A stretch of 64,000 bases of DNA from Diphasiastrum complanatum (GCA_029204225.1 CM055102.1:46102252-46166251); one strand, 5' to 3'; positions 24,488 to 37,100 are shown, numbered from the stretch's first letter. Numbers and translations are program-made. The notes: generated from the sequence alone by a model not told the origin.

Positions 24488-25144
24488 ATGTCTCATCTTG
24501 GTAGCTCTTCGTCATCATCCAATGAGACTAGAGTGATTGACAAGTTCAATGGTTCTAACTTCTACATCTGGAAGTTAAAACTCCGGATGATCTTGATAGA
24601 TAGAGATCTTTGGAATGTAGTAGCATGTGCTGACCTGAAATCAGAAGATGGTGATCAAGCAAAGGCATGGAAGATCAAAGATCGAAAGGCCTTAGCATGT
24701 ATCACACTCAATCTGGCCAACCCCCAAATATTCTGCGTTGCCAGATGCAAAACCTCTAAGGATGCATTAGATCTCTATGAGACTCATGATGTAACCACTA
24801 GATTACATCTTAGAAGGAAGTTCTTTACTCTTAGCATGTCTTATTCTACGACCATCATTTCTCACATCAACATTTTCAAATCTTTATTGGATCAGTTATC
24901 AGCTGTAGAATATTCTATTCAGAATGATGATGTCGTTATGACCTTGCTTTCTTCTCTTCCAAAGTCGTATGAACACTTTGTGGTGATGATCTCCACACAA
25001 CCCGACCTCACTCTTCAAAAGGTGATTGGTCATCTTCTTCAAGAAGAAATGCAGAGAAAGACTAGCAACCTGTCCATCAAAGACAAATCCATGGCTCTAT
25101 ACACCAAGAAAAAAGACTATTCCAAGGGCAAGAATCAAGTGTAG
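24488..25144 (+). CDS. Copia family E gag polyprotein (218-codon ORF)
   Basis: ATG 24488 opens gag 52 bp after the primer site. The ORF carries the plant copia gag (UBN2-type) core: NGSNFYIWKLKLRMILIDRD near residues 21-40, LYETHDVTTRLHLRRKFFTL near 98-117, SSLPKSYEHFVVMI near 157-170. It stops at 25144 within a Gln-rich linker (KGKNQV, stop, then QQQQ). The zinc knuckle beyond is degenerate (FYRYCKRAHHDFKAYPD). Gag would package element RNA; this copy is not part of a functional polyprotein. Confidence 0.85.
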   Translation: MSHLGSSSSSSNETRVIDKFNGSNFYIWKLKLRMILIDRDLWNVVACADLKSEDGDQAKAWKIKDRKALACITLNLANPQIFCVARCKTSKDALDLYETHDVTTRLHLRRKFFTLSMSYSTTIISHINIFKSLLDQLSAVEYSIQNDDVVMTLLSSLPKSYEHFVVMISTQPDLTLQKVIGHLLQEEMQRKTSNLSIKDKSMALYTKKKDYSKGKNQV

Positions 25145-28100
25145 CAGCAACAACAGAAGCCTCACACTCAAGGTGAGCATGGTGGATCACGCAAGAAGCT
25201 TTTCTATAGATATTGCAAGAGAGCCCATCACGACTTCAAGGCATATCCGGATCTAAAACGAGGCAAAGAAGCAACAACAACAACAACAGCCGGACTCCTC
25301 CAACACGGAGGAATTCAAGGATCAAGACACACACTTGTTGATGGCTTACAGCAGCAACAACAAAGACTGTGATAGCTAGTACCTGGATAGCGGTGCTACC
25401 CAACACATGACCTCTCACAAGGAACGGTTTACCGAGTATGCAACTTACAGTAAAGATCAATTCATCTACCTCGGAGATTCAAGCACCATACGCATGGAAG
25501 GCAAAGGAACAGTGAAGATCACCTTCAACAACGATCTATCTATTTGTGTTCCTACTGTCTTTCATGTTCCTTAGTTATCAAAGAACCTGTTATCAGTCTC
25601 TAAGGTAACTGATGAGGGCTACACTGTTACTTTCTCATCTGAGCAGTGTACAATACTCGAGGAAGACACTACTCTGAGTATGTGCACTAGAGTCAAAAAT
25701 CTTAACATACTCTCTAATTTAGTTGCATTAGCTAGTAACTTTTATGAAAATATAAACGACAGTGTTGTTCTGTGGCATAGTCGATTTGGACACGTGAATA
25801 CAAGCTCACTTTCTTATATGCATTGTAATAATCTAGTTGATGGACTGAATTTCCCTTTTTCGTTAGATAGGAAATCTTTTTTTTGTGAATCATGCATCTA
25901 TGGGAAGCACTCTAGAAGAAAGTTTTCAAAATCACATTCCATTAAAACAAAGCATGTATTGGATCTTGTACATAGCAATCTTTGTGGTCCAATGCCAACT
26001 CTGTCCTTAGGAGATGCAATCTATTCAATCACTTTCATAGATAATTATTCTAGATGGTCTACGGTCATGTTCATTAAGCACAAATCTGAAGCCTTTGAAT
26101 GCATCAAGAGATTCAAGGCCATGGTTGAGACACAAACGTCTACAAAAGTGAAGGCACTCCGAACTGATGGTGGTGGCAAATACATCTCTAACGAGATGTC
26201 CGACTACATGGCTGAACATGGTATTAGAAGGTAGTTCACCACTTCCTATTTACCTCAACAGAACATGATTGCAGAAAGGAAGAATTGAACTCTTCTCAAC
26301 TCAACCAGATCCATGCTACATCAAGCACACCTACCTACGAAGTTCTGGGTAGAAGCTACTGCCATAGCCTATTACGTGCAAAACAGATCCAGCACCAAAG
26401 TCGTCAACAACAAAACTCCTTATGAAGTTTGGCATGGGCACAAGCCTAGTGTCATCCATTTAAAAATCTTTGGTTGTTATGTTTTGTTCACATTCCTAAG
26501 TAGCTTAGGAAGAAGCTAGATCATTGGACAAATAAATGTATTTTCATTGGCTACCAGATGAACATAAAGCTTATAAAGTTTATGATCCATCCACCAATGT
26601 AGTATTTGCCTCTAGGGATGTAATATTTCATGAACATACATACTATGATTTCAAACAACCATCGACAAACGATGCTATGTCATTTCATCCTATTTTACAT
26701 TCCAATGTTGATTTCCTTCTACAAGACCTGCGGCTACAGCTATAGCAGCCGAGCAACCGACAGTACCTGTCATCAGACCAGACCAAGGTAGCTCGAGCAG
26801 ATCTGGAAAAATTCAAGAAGAAGCATCATCGCATCTTTGTCAACCAAATATCCGCAGTTCCTCACGGACTATGTCAACTGAATTGGTACCTATATGCTTT
26901 GAATAAACATTATAGTCAGCTGAATTGTTTGCAAATCCCAATTGAATGAGATAAGAGTTGATTCTATCGAACCATGCCCTTGCGGCCTGTTTCAAATTGC
27001 AGATTGCATTGTGCAGCTTACACACTTTGTGCTCTTGGCCTTTGACTTCGAATCCTTCCCGTTAGAAGGTGTATAGTTCATCTTCGACATTGTCATTGAG
27101 AAATGTTGTCTTGACATCCATTTGGTGCATTTCGAGGTCTTCTGTGGCTGCTAACGCAATCAGAGTCCTGATTGACTGCATCTTGATGACAAGATTGAAA
27201 TTTTTTTGATAATCCACTCCTTGGACTTGAGTGAATCCTTTAGTCACCAACCGTGCTTTCCATTTGGCAATGGAACCATCAGAGTTGATCTTCTTCTTGA
27301 AGATCCACTTGTTGTCGATAACTCTCTTGTGAGTGGAGAAGTCAACCAGTGTTCAGGTCTGATTCCTCAAAAGTGAGTTGTACTGGCTTTTCCATAGCTT
27401 ATTGTCGATTCACAGCATCCTTGGAGTTAATTGCTTTGGCTAGGCTCTCTTGTTCTTCTGATGAAGTCTAGAATGATTGAGGTGCATACCTCTCAGGAAC
27501 TGCTCTTTAAGTAGATGATGCATTTATTCTATCTAATGACACTTCTCTACTGCACACTACTAAGAGTGATCTGTCAAAGGAATTTGACATGACTAATTTA
27601 GAAGCTATCAATTCTTTGCTAGGAATTCACATTACTAGAAATAGGCTTCAGAAGAAGATCTATCTTAGCCAGCAGGCATATTTGAAAGGCATGTTAAAAA
27701 AATTTCATATGTTTGATTGCAAACCCATTGATACTCTAATGGATACAAGTATAGTATTGACTAAACCTACTTGTGCTGATTTTGATAGTGAAGTACTCGA
27801 CATAGCAAAGTACTCTTATCATTCACTAGTAGGATCTTTAATGTATGCAATGTTGTACTAGACCAGATTTAGCATATAGTGTTAGCATGTTAAGTCAATT
27901 CATGTCTAATCCTAGGATCTCTCATTGGAAAGCGTTAAAGAGAGTGATGAGATATATTCAGGGAAGTTTAGATCACATCTTATGTTATGATGGAAATGCT
28001 ACCAACCCACTCATCCTGCAAGGCTATTCCGACTCACATTGGAGAGGAACAATCTCTCTAGAAAATCTACCTCCAAGTTTTGTTTCTATTTGGTAATGAG

Positions 28101-28497
28101 ACCGATTTCATGGAACTCAAGGAAGCAGAAATCAGTTGTGTTTTCTTCAACAGAGGCAGAGTACATCGCAGCATGCCAAGCTTCAAAAGAAGCTGTATGG
28201 ATTAGGTTATTACTTCACGACTTACATCACACTCAGTTCAATGCTACCACCATTCTGTGTGACAACTTGAGCTGTATTTCATTATCATTGAATCCCAGAT
28301 TTCATGGCAAATCCAAGCACATAGAAATCTGGTATCATTTCATTTGGGAGAAAGTTTTCTCAGGGCAAGTAATCCTTCAATACTGCTCCACAACAGAAAT
28401 GGCCGCAAACATCTTCACCAAAGCGCTTCCCAAGATCAAGCACCAGAAGTTCTTCAACATGCTGAACTTGACAAAGATACCAAGGCACCAATCGTGA
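25145..28497 (+). pseudogene. Copia family E pol: protease, integrase, reverse transcriptase, RNase H
   Basis: After gag, the protease has YLDSGATQHMTSHK at about 25382 and VPTVFHVP. GAG-pre-integrase and integrase follow (25680-26234: VVLWHSRFGHVNTSSLSYMH, CESCIYGKHSRRKF, LVHSNLCGPMPTLS, ALRTDGGGKYIS; then [32 protein letters not shown]). Breaks occur at 26234, 26288 and 26520. The block 26870-27500 is inverted (listed separately). At 27505 the + frame resumes exactly at the catalytic VDD (VDDAFILSNDTSLLHTTKSD), passes LGIHITRNRLQKKIYLSQQA, GSLMYAML(Y)TRPDLAYS and RNase H (FSSTEAEYIAACQASKEAVW, SKHIEIWYHF, NIFTKALPKIKHQ), and stops at 28497. Confidence 0.9.
26870..27500 (-). other. Inverted reverse-transcriptase block inside family E pol
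   Basis: Within the + element these ~630 bp read only on the minus strand and encode the missing part of the same polymerase: KAINSKDAVNRQ linker, NSDGSIAKWKARLVTKGF in two frames, VQGVDYQKNFNLVIKMQSIR, MDVKTTFLNDNVEDELY, KQAARAWFDRINSYLIQLGF, ADYNVYSKHIGTNS. The + frame stops supplying reverse transcriptase before this block and resumes at VDD just after it. Breakpoints are placed to within about 15 bp. Confidence 0.8.
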
Positions 28498-28900
28498 CCT
28501 TAAGGGGACTATTAGAAATTAAGCCCACAATTGCCTCTCTATCTGTCTATAACGTAGATAATGCTTGTTGTGATTGAATGCACTTTATCGCTGTTTGATC
28601 GCGCTTGTTTACTCACTCTGATCAGAACACGGACGTCTACGACTCCTCAGTTTTCGATCAGACGGTGGCTGCCTTTGACACCTGAGGGACTCGCGATATC
28701 ATACTGCTATTGCTATCTATTTCAGAACTATACTTCTCATTGAATCCATTTTTTGGTAATACCACACACACCATCTCTAATCTCTTTGGTGGACTGTACT
28801 CTTGTTTTTGAGAGTATGAATTAATTTTTAAAATCCTGTTGGGCAATTAGAGCACTTAAAGCTGTGATTATATTTAGCATAAACTTTCTATTAGACTGTT
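28498..28900 (+). repeat. Probable family E 3' LTR, truncated
   Basis: A purine run (CCTTAAGGGGAC, 28498-28509) after the RNase H stop is in polypurine-tract position and TATTAGAAATTAAGCCC could be the LTR start (TGTTAG.. mutated). The only family E LTR end available for comparison (24301-24422) covers a different part of the LTR, so this stays tentative. Confidence 0.4.
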
Positions 28901-28989
28901 TTTGCATCTAGCAATTGATTGTAACGGGAGAGCTGTTCCGCAATATTCCTACTCTCTTCTCCGTTCGCGTTCTTCCATCTCCCTTGCCC

Positions 28990-29552
28990 CATCAGTTCCA
29001 ACAAGACCAAAGACTGAAAAATATTTGTCTTTGAGATTGAGTTATGACATTATTGTAGATCTTGGTAATTTGAGACCAAGCATAATGTTTAAGAAGCTTT
29101 TAGAAGACAATGTCTTCTATCAAAAGCAGCTAAAAGAGTTATTTGTGAGAAGACGAAGGAGAAAACCAAAACTACCAGCAGTCAACATTAATAAGATTGA
29201 AATGGATGACCAAGGAGCCCTAGAGATCGAATTACAGATTAAAGGATGTATTATTTCAAATGTACCAATTGATTCAAGATCTGGAGTGGACATCATTATA
29301 GAAGAGACTGCTCATGAGCTTGGATCAACTCATATCTCACATACTGATAAGTTCTTAAGATTAGCTAATCAAACAAGAAGGAAGCTTGTGGGACTACTCA
29401 ACAATGTGGAAGCAAAGATCGAAGGGGAATTGTTCCTACTAAATTTTGTGGTGATAAAGCCTGTAACAATTCCTACTTATCTGATATTGTTGGGTCGACC
29501 GTGGTCGTATGAAGCCGGTGTGATTACTCATTGGAAAACGCGGGAATTTTGA
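28990..29552 (+). pseudogene. Ty3/gypsy retropepsin (aspartic protease) domain fragment
   Basis: The ORF carries a linker with RRRRRKPKLPAVNINKIEMD, then a retropepsin fold: GCIISNVPIDSRSGVDIII, where the active site D-S/T-G is altered to D-S-R-SGV, followed by an hydrophobic pair and ILLGRPWSYEAGVIT, the LGRPW motif typical of gypsy proteases. It would have matured the gag-pol product; the Gly to Arg change in the catalytic triad makes this copy non-functional. It meets an opposite-strand gypsy fragment at about 29770. Confidence 0.8.
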
Positions 29553-29776
29553 TTTTCTATAAGAGGAACTAATAAGCAAGTCCATATGAGTTGGTTGAAA
29601 GACAAATACAAAGGTGAGACTCAATCAAATTCTAGTTATACTTCGGGATCTGAGTCTTCTTCTAGTTCAAAAAAAAAAAACCTTCAATTATATAGATATT
29701 TGATGAATTAAGACATAGATTTGAAGTTGCTTACGTAAAACCAAGAGTTTATTTGTAAATCACTTTCTATGGTTGA

Positions 29777-31560
29777 TTAATATTTGCCATTCATGATTTT
29801 TCGAACTGTGTTTTTCAATGCATAGTGTCCTCCAACTTCTTCTTCATGAAAAGACTTCATCACTATTTGAATTTCTGTTGGTTCTAGACACCTTCGGAGT
29901 TCATCATCACTTCCCAATTTGTACAGCACACCAGATATAATTGTGTATGGTGCTACTTTATATTGAAAGACATTCTTCTCTTCTTGGGTTATTCCTTCCG
30001 AATATAACAATGTTTGCACTGAATGATATCGCCATATATAGAATTTTTGATATTTATCAGCATTAATTCTTCGTCAGATAGATTATCCCATATTGGATCT
30101 TTGGGTATAGTTGTTTCTAATCTCGACAAATAATCTGCATTTGCATGGTGTTTACCGGGTCGAATTTCCACTGTATAATCAAATTCTTATAGTAGAAGAA
30201 TCCACCTTGCTATTCGGCTTGATAAATCCAGTTTATTGACCAGATATTTTATTGCATAATGGTCTATATGAAATGTAAACGCATAACTTAATAGATAATG
30301 TCGAAATGTTTTTACTGAATATATCATTCCCAAAGTCTCTCTCTCAGTAGCAGAGTAATTCTTTTCTGATGCAGGTAATTGCCTACCTGCATAATATATA
30401 GGATAATCTTTCTTTTCATTAGTTTTCTGGCTTAAAATGCTTCCAATAGCAAAGGAAGAAGTGTCCACATAAACATGGAATTTCTTGGTCCAATCGGGGG
30501 GTTGTAATATCAAAGCAGTCTTCAACTTAGATTTCAATTATTCAAAAGACTTTTGATAGTCTGCACTCCATTCATATGTAACATCTTTCTTTAGTAACTT
30601 GTTCAAAGGGGCTGCTATCATGGCATAATCTCGTACAAATCTTCGATAAAAGCCCAAATGGCCAAGAAAACCTCTCAACTCCCTCAGATTAGTCGGGGGT
30701 AAGAGTGCATCGATCACTTTGACCTTTTCCTGATCGACTTCGATACCTCGTTCTGATATTCGAGGCCCAACATAATACCTTCAGTCATCCCAAAATAGCT
30801 TTTCTCAGGATGTAAGGATATAGATGTTTCCTTGCATCTTTGTAATGTTTGTTGGAGTTTCTCCAAATGTCCTTTATGCGAACTAAAAATACAGAAATCA
30901 TCTATAAATATTTCGAGAAATTTCCTCAAAAAGTCTTGGAATACTACTGTCATCATTCTTTGGAACGTAGCAGGTGAATTGCAAAGTCCAAATGACACTC
31001 TATTGTACGCATAGGTACCCCAATCTGTTGTAAAGGTCATTTTACTTTGATCTTCTGCTCTGATTTGAACTTGATAATAACCAAAAAATCCGGTTAAAAA
31101 AACTATATCTTTCGAAATCTTGACAGACTCAAATTTTGCCAATTTTCTTCTTTGGAACCACCACAATGGGTGATACCCATTCACTGCTTAAAATTGGATA
31201 AATTATTCCTCTTCAAGAGACTTATCTAATTCTTCTTTCACCATTAGGGAATATTTAGGATTCAATCTGTATTGCCTTTGTCTAATTGGTAGAGCGTCTG
31301 CTTTCAAATCGCTTCGGTGTTTTCCAAATTCACTAGGAATACTTTTTAAATTTATTAAGTCCTAGACGAAAACATCAATAAATTCCTTCAATATTTTATA
31401 ATATAAGCTTCCATTGAATTTGGATCAGCAAACTGAAATGTTCACTTCTTTTCCCTACTTGAGGTATTTTTCGAACTTCGTCTACGTCGATCATTCCCAT
31501 AGTAGGGTTTATCTCGCTTTTCCCATGTACCTCTGTATTGGGGCTCAATTGGCTCGGCAC
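29777..31560 (-). pseudogene. Ty3/gypsy reverse transcriptase, RNase H and integrase zinc domain
   Basis: Going down the minus strand: linker and start of reverse transcriptase (about 31560-31190), then 31184-30714 with FFGYYQVQIRAEDQSKMTFT, YNRVSFGLCNSPATFQRMM and the catalytic IDDFCIFSS (YXDD as IDDF). RNase H (30537-30187: KFHVYVDTSSFAIGSILSQK, NYSATERETLGMIY), the spacer GKHHANADYLSRL, and the integrase H2C2 domain (30019-29777: ISGVLYKLGSDDELRRCL, EEEVGGHYALKNTVRKIM). Integrase core is absent. It is read opposite to the protease fragment at 28990-29552. Confidence 0.88.
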
Positions 31561-31900
31561 ACAGAATTTACACTCTGATAGATATCAACAATGAGTATAA
31601 TAGCTTAAAGTAATAACTTCAACTTGGTCGTGGAGCGGGATAACGCTGGCTACAGAAATTTTGTTGAGAATTGAGAGTAATTCAAAAGATAATCTTATGT
31701 TGATCGGTTTGATTGATATATTACAAATATCTTCTACTTGTTAAATATCTTACAAGCATTAAATGCTATCTGCTACATTGATTACAAAAAGTAGGCAGAC
31801 TGTCAACGCCACGACGTGGGTTGGGGATTTTTGACCGACAGTATCAAATTTTACAATGTATCGCAAACTATGCAAAGGGTCGAACATGCCCGGATAATTC
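31561..31900. other. Spacer, no gene seen
   Basis: Likely more retroelement debris; no terminal repeat or domain identified. Confidence 0.4.
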
Positions 31901-31904
31901 AGAC

Positions 31905-32195
31905 CATAGTTGCATCGAACCGCGGTTCAAACCTCGAACCACGGTTCAAACCTTGAACCAGGGTTCGAACCTTCGAACCATTCGGACCCGGTTCGAACCG
32001 GAATTCGGTTCAAACCGGATTTAGGGGGGGGGGGGGGTGGAACCCAAAAAGTAAAAAAAAACGTTTTGAAATTTATTTTTTTTTAGTTCGAACCGTTTTT
32101 CGATTCAAACCTGGCCTGCCGGTTCGAACCGGAAAGAATCGATTCGAATCGGCCGGTTCGAATCGAGGTGTAACCTTGGTTCAAACCCGATTCTA
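31905..32195. repeat. Cluster of palindromic GGTTCGAACC-like decamers
   Basis: The 10-bp palindrome GGTTCGAACC and near variants (GGTTCAAACC, GGTTCGAATC, AGTTCGAACC, CGAACCACGG) occur about a dozen times in two groups (31912-32016 and 32093-32190) around a 14-G run (32024-32037) and an A/T-rich centre. The decamer equals the consensus of the tRNA-gene B box (GGTTCGAANNC). The outer edges (TAGTTGCATCGAACC and, inverted, GGTTACACCTCGATTCGAACC) look vaguely like terminal inverted repeats, so a small hAT-like element is possible. Confidence 0.6.
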
Positions 32196-32607
32196 CCTGA
32201 TCCAGGGTTGAAAAATCTTTGTTTGCAAAAATGCTTGGGTCAAAAAAATCCGATGCTGGATTTTTCGATCTTCTGCTAAAAATTTGAGCCTTCTGTTTCT
32301 GGGTTTTGTACAGCTTTTAGGATGCTCATTATTGAATGGGTTTAAGGCTGAGCATTGAAATCCAATAGAAACATCACCCTATGGTAAAGAAAAAGCCATG
32401 AGATATTCCACTACTTATAGTTACTGTTATTTAAACAGAATCAGAAGAGAGAATTTTCTACTTCCAAGTTGTATGTAGCATTGAAGCTAAATGACCAGCA
32501 GATGGTTTTTTTGCAAGTATGAAATTGCTAATATATGGTGACAAAAAGTAAAGGTAGTTAGCAAATGGCAGATCAAAGGATGCCTTGCAAGGCATCGTTA
32601 TCTCTTC

Positions 32608-33895
32608 ATAAAAGTTCAGAACTAAAGATGATTCAACATTCAACATGATGATAGTTGATAATCCTTTGCAAGCCAAAGATGCAAATTTAAAAATGGGGAT
32701 GCATAAAGAACCAACCCCTTTTTTTTTTCAAATTTATCACTTGAGTTATAGTAACAACCAAACGCATTTGGAACGATCCACAATTTGAATGGGTTTGAAA
32801 CACGGCATTTAAAATCTTGAAAATGCCCGCAAGAATAATGAATTTTGGAGGCTCTAAGGTTTTCTTTTTCAATGCAATTTTTAGTATTATGAAAATGCTT
32901 TTGGGCCCCAACTTGGGTCCCAATGGATTGTTGGGGCCCTTACCCAGGCAACTCATCGTTCTCTCTCTTTGCCTCCATCGCTGACTGCTGCAGCCCCTCC
33001 AACCTTGTCTCTTTTAATTTTCACTTGTAACTTCCTTGTCAGTGCACCAAGGGGATCAAATGAGGTTGCAAGTAAGAGTCTTGCACCATTCTAATGTCAA
33101 TGGGCATCAAAATGCAGAAAAACTCATTTGTTTGAAAGTTATTTGTCTTTGCTCAAATCTGATCCTGTTTTAACCAGTTAGATTCATTTGCTTAATACTC
33201 TAAGGTTGCTTATCAAAACATCATGGGATTTTGCAGGCTAATTAAGAAAATGCCCTACTTTTCATAGGCATATTCTTACTGTTGCTTTGATCTAGTGTGT
33301 AGGCTACCAAAAAAACCCTAGATTTTCAAGATGTTTGGAACCTTTTTCATGATGTTGTAGGCTTGTGCATTGTCCTATGCTCTTTACATTTATGCTTTTT
33401 CATTGTATAACAGCTAATAGGCAATTGTTTGTACAAGTTTACATAAGTTTCTTTTTTTAAACCCTAAAATCAAAAAAAGTTTTGATCGTTTGGTCAATTT
33501 TTCCCTGTTTGAAAAACATTTCAAACGTTTGGTTGCTGCATTGACTTGAGCAAAGCTCGTCACTCATATATACACTCTGTTTTTCTTACTTTTCCAGCTC
33601 AATATATAATCTATAAGGCATGGTAAGAATAATAGCCCTTTCAGACCTTTGTCAAGAATAGCCCATTGTGACTTTATACATCTAGCTTACACCATTCACT
33701 TTTAAAGGTATATCATTCACTCATCATAAAGGTTCAAAACATAGCGATGATTCAACATCCAACAAGCACCAACGTAGTAGCTCATAAATCCTTTGAAAGA
33801 TGGGCTGACAGCCGAAAATGCAAATTAACACCAGCGATGCATAAAGACCAAACTTTTTTATTAAAAATCAATCACTTGAGCAAACCATCACCTTA
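32608..33895. repeat. Duplicated segments from the 3' flank of the LIM gene
   Basis: Block X (32608-32745; GATGATTCAACATTCAACA, GGGGATGCATAAAGA, ATCACTTGAG) recurs at 33726-33895 (GATGATTCAACATCCAACA, GCGATGCATAAAGAC, ATCACTTGAG). Block Y (33540-33715) resembles 33885-34165, including the end of the last LIM exon: on the minus strand GGTAAGCTAGATGTATAAAG against GGTAAGCTAGAGGCATAAAG. So parts of the gene's last codons and downstream flank were copied next to it. Confidence 0.6.
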
Positions 33896-34139
33896 TAGCT
33901 CATCACTCATAAATACATCTTTTTGAAATTTTCAGCCAAATATATTTTACCTAATGCAAAACAACAATGGCCCACACAAGACCCCACGAACTAGGAGGGC
34001 CCAAACCTAGTCCACCAAGTATATGGATATCCATGAACACAAAACAATCTTTTTGGCACATAGGTTTAAAGTCAAATATTTGAAAGATTCTGCCTTTTCA
34101 GACCTGAGAAAAGAATAGCCTTACAAGATCACTACGACT

Positions 34140-37100
34140 TTATGCCTCTAGCTTACCCCCCACTTTCAACGGTGGCGCCTTCACTAACTGACTGTAATTT
34201 CCCTTTTCCTTAAAAAGTTGTGAATAGTGGTGTTTGCAGTATAGCCTTCCTTCTAAAGCTGCATAGTTTGAAGGACTTATAACACAACCACCATGTGTGC
34301 ACTTGAAACAAGATTTATGGTAAGGCAAGCCATCAACACTTACCTGTCCAAGAAGCATTGAAACAAACAAAAAATTTCACTTTCAGCAATGACCGATAGA
34401 CAATCAAAATCACAATAACTAAAATGGACAGTTTCATGCTGGAACTAACTCTAGCCAAATAAGAAAAGCATTTCAAAAAGCTGAGAAACAAGCCAAAAAC
34501 AAGAACTTAAAAAAACGTTACTTTCTCGAGAGGGTAGACAGTTTTTGAGCAGGCAACACATTTCTCCTGAGTGCCAACAAAGAGCCGTGAAGCAATACTT
34601 GGTGATTTAGATGCACCTCTATCCTGTAAAAAGATTCCAAAGTCTCTTCTCAGTACATACTTCCAAGCACAAGGTCTAAAAAATTGGAGCTGGCAACACA
34701 AGAACTCCAATGTACGTAAATATCTAACTCTAAAAACAGACTTCTTGACAGTTTCCTACCAATACAAGAGTTATTAAAGCTTCAGCTTCATAGGGGAATC
34801 TTCCAGATCTTGGCAAGTTGGCATATTAAAACTTGGGCTGTAGGCTACAAAATGCCATAGATGGAGCAGAATGTTGTTTTTTAAACTAAAAAATGGAAAA
34901 AAAAAACCTCTGAAAACTGATTTTAAGCATAGAAAACAGAAGTGCTAAAAAAACTTACAAACCCTAAATGCTAGCTAAAAAATCAGAAAACCAGAAAAGA
35001 AAATTAAATAAAACAAGCCTATTTGGATTTCCCAGAACACAGGCTTCAATTATGCTTCAAAGTTCAAATACACAGTTGTATTTAAGCTTTGTGATTAAGG
35101 TTGTAGTGAAAAAAGTAATGCACTACAAGTTCTATATTTTCATGGTGGCATGTAGTGATTGATGTCACTAAAATGCTCAACATCAAACTCTTGCTGTAGC
35201 CTTCAGGTACACGGGTCATTAATTCTATGCAAACAGTAGACACACAGAAAAAAACAACTTCAGAGCTTTAGATGCACTGGATAGCCTCATTGTTTGCAGA
35301 ATCACAATATCAGATAGAGTTTTGAGAATATTTACTTCTAAGCCTACAAGCAACCTTCACATGCATTAGCAAAGGGTACATACCGCTTCATTCTCTTGCA
35401 TCCTGTTCATGGATTTTGGCTGCATGCCTACAAGAATAAATCATAATTTTACTCAGCATTCGGTTGACGTAGACAAGTTTTGACAAAAAGCTCCTAATCC
35501 TTCAATTTTCTGAGCTTGCTCCAATCACATGAAAATCAAGTTCCATGCAAGTGTTGGCAAACTTCACAAACTTTCAAAGCAAACCACAACCTTTAGAAGT
35601 TAAGTCACATTCTAGAAATAGCAGAATTTCCAAAGCTTGGCAAGGAGTGATATTTCAGGCTTAACTAATTTGAATTGGCATTGGTCTACCTTACCAAGAC
35701 TGAAAACCTTTTCAAGTTGAGATAATGAAATGTAAATGCATTATTTTCTTGGAATACCAACATACAAGAATCACAAGCAAAATCTTTGAACGTTAAGCTC
35801 AAAAACTTATTCTAGTTCTAAAAGGACTTTAGATGAAATATCCTGAACTTAGTCCACTACAACCTCAAAAGCAAATGAATCCCTGTCATGTACATGTCTT
35901 AAGTCTACTCACATGAGACACTCGATAGCTCGTAAGCCATGATTTGCTTAGTTTGAACAATGTGTAGTACCTCAGAGGCATGTGTAATGTTTTCTAAAGT
36001 CTGCAATATATTTGGTTCATAGATGCACCCAATCGCCTTCCTGATCTACCCAAGAAGTTCCCCTAAGGTTCAAGAAACGTCCTGCTCGATTTTGAGCAAT
36101 TTACAAGCATGAATCACACATCCTTAAGGAAATTAGCTACCTTTTGAAAATTGATCTCTCTTGTTTTCACAACAACTTGTCATCTTGGCTAAGACAGATA
36201 CATAAGCATAAGGGAGTTGTGCCTGCTTATAACATTGTAAGAAAACTCAAATAGTATAAATTACTTATCCCAACCAGAAACATATCCTCCACAATTTCAA
36301 CAGTCCTTTTACTCTGACCTTCATATTTTGGATGATCCACTAAGCTAAAGCTCATTGCTCCAACTTTAAAAAATTGCTGACCACAAGTGTCATCTGAATG
36401 AACCACCTCAATCATACACATCATTGGGCAATCTTGTAAGTATTTCCATGGCTTACAAAGTCCATGGAAATACTTACTACAAACGAGTATATCATCTAAA
36501 AACTCTACCACAAATTTGTCCAGATATTATGAAACAAGTTGCTCTGTAAGGTTTTAGAAGGATTAGTTAGCCTAAACAAATCACACTCACTACCTTCTGA
36601 TAAACTTTAGCAAAACAAATCCTACTACTTGATGGCAACTTTATATCTTTTAGTGAAATAATAATACATCACAAATTCAAGTTGAGAAGTCAATGATGTC
36701 ATGAGATAAAGCTTAGAAACAATATACATGCAACCAATAAACTCAAAGGATCTAAATCAAAACAATAATATGGAATTCAATAAACAAAAAATCATAGCCA
36801 AACAGCACTGCTTATGTTTCATCAGTACCCAAGCATAAGATGCCAGCTAGGTTTCGAAAGAATCCGGATTCTCTTGATGGCAACTTGACCAACTTGATAG
36901 AGAAGGTAGATCCATAGTTCTTCCTTTTAAGCGAACATTGCTTTACAATATATCTAGGCTTCTTGAGATAAACCACAATTTTTCTTGAAAAGAAATTGTT
37001 CCTTAGGATACTTCTTTAGTATCGATCATTAAAAGTATTTGCATTTAATTTGGAGTTGTGCCTCTCTTACTTCAACCATAATCTCTTCACGTGCAGGAGA

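Noticed and set aside
31275-31320. tRNA-like string (TCTAATTGGTAGAGCGTCTGC, then TTTCAAATCGC)
   Set aside because: It is part of the gypsy coding sequence on the minus strand (ADALPIRQRQYRLNP) and has no acceptor stem or anticodon arm.
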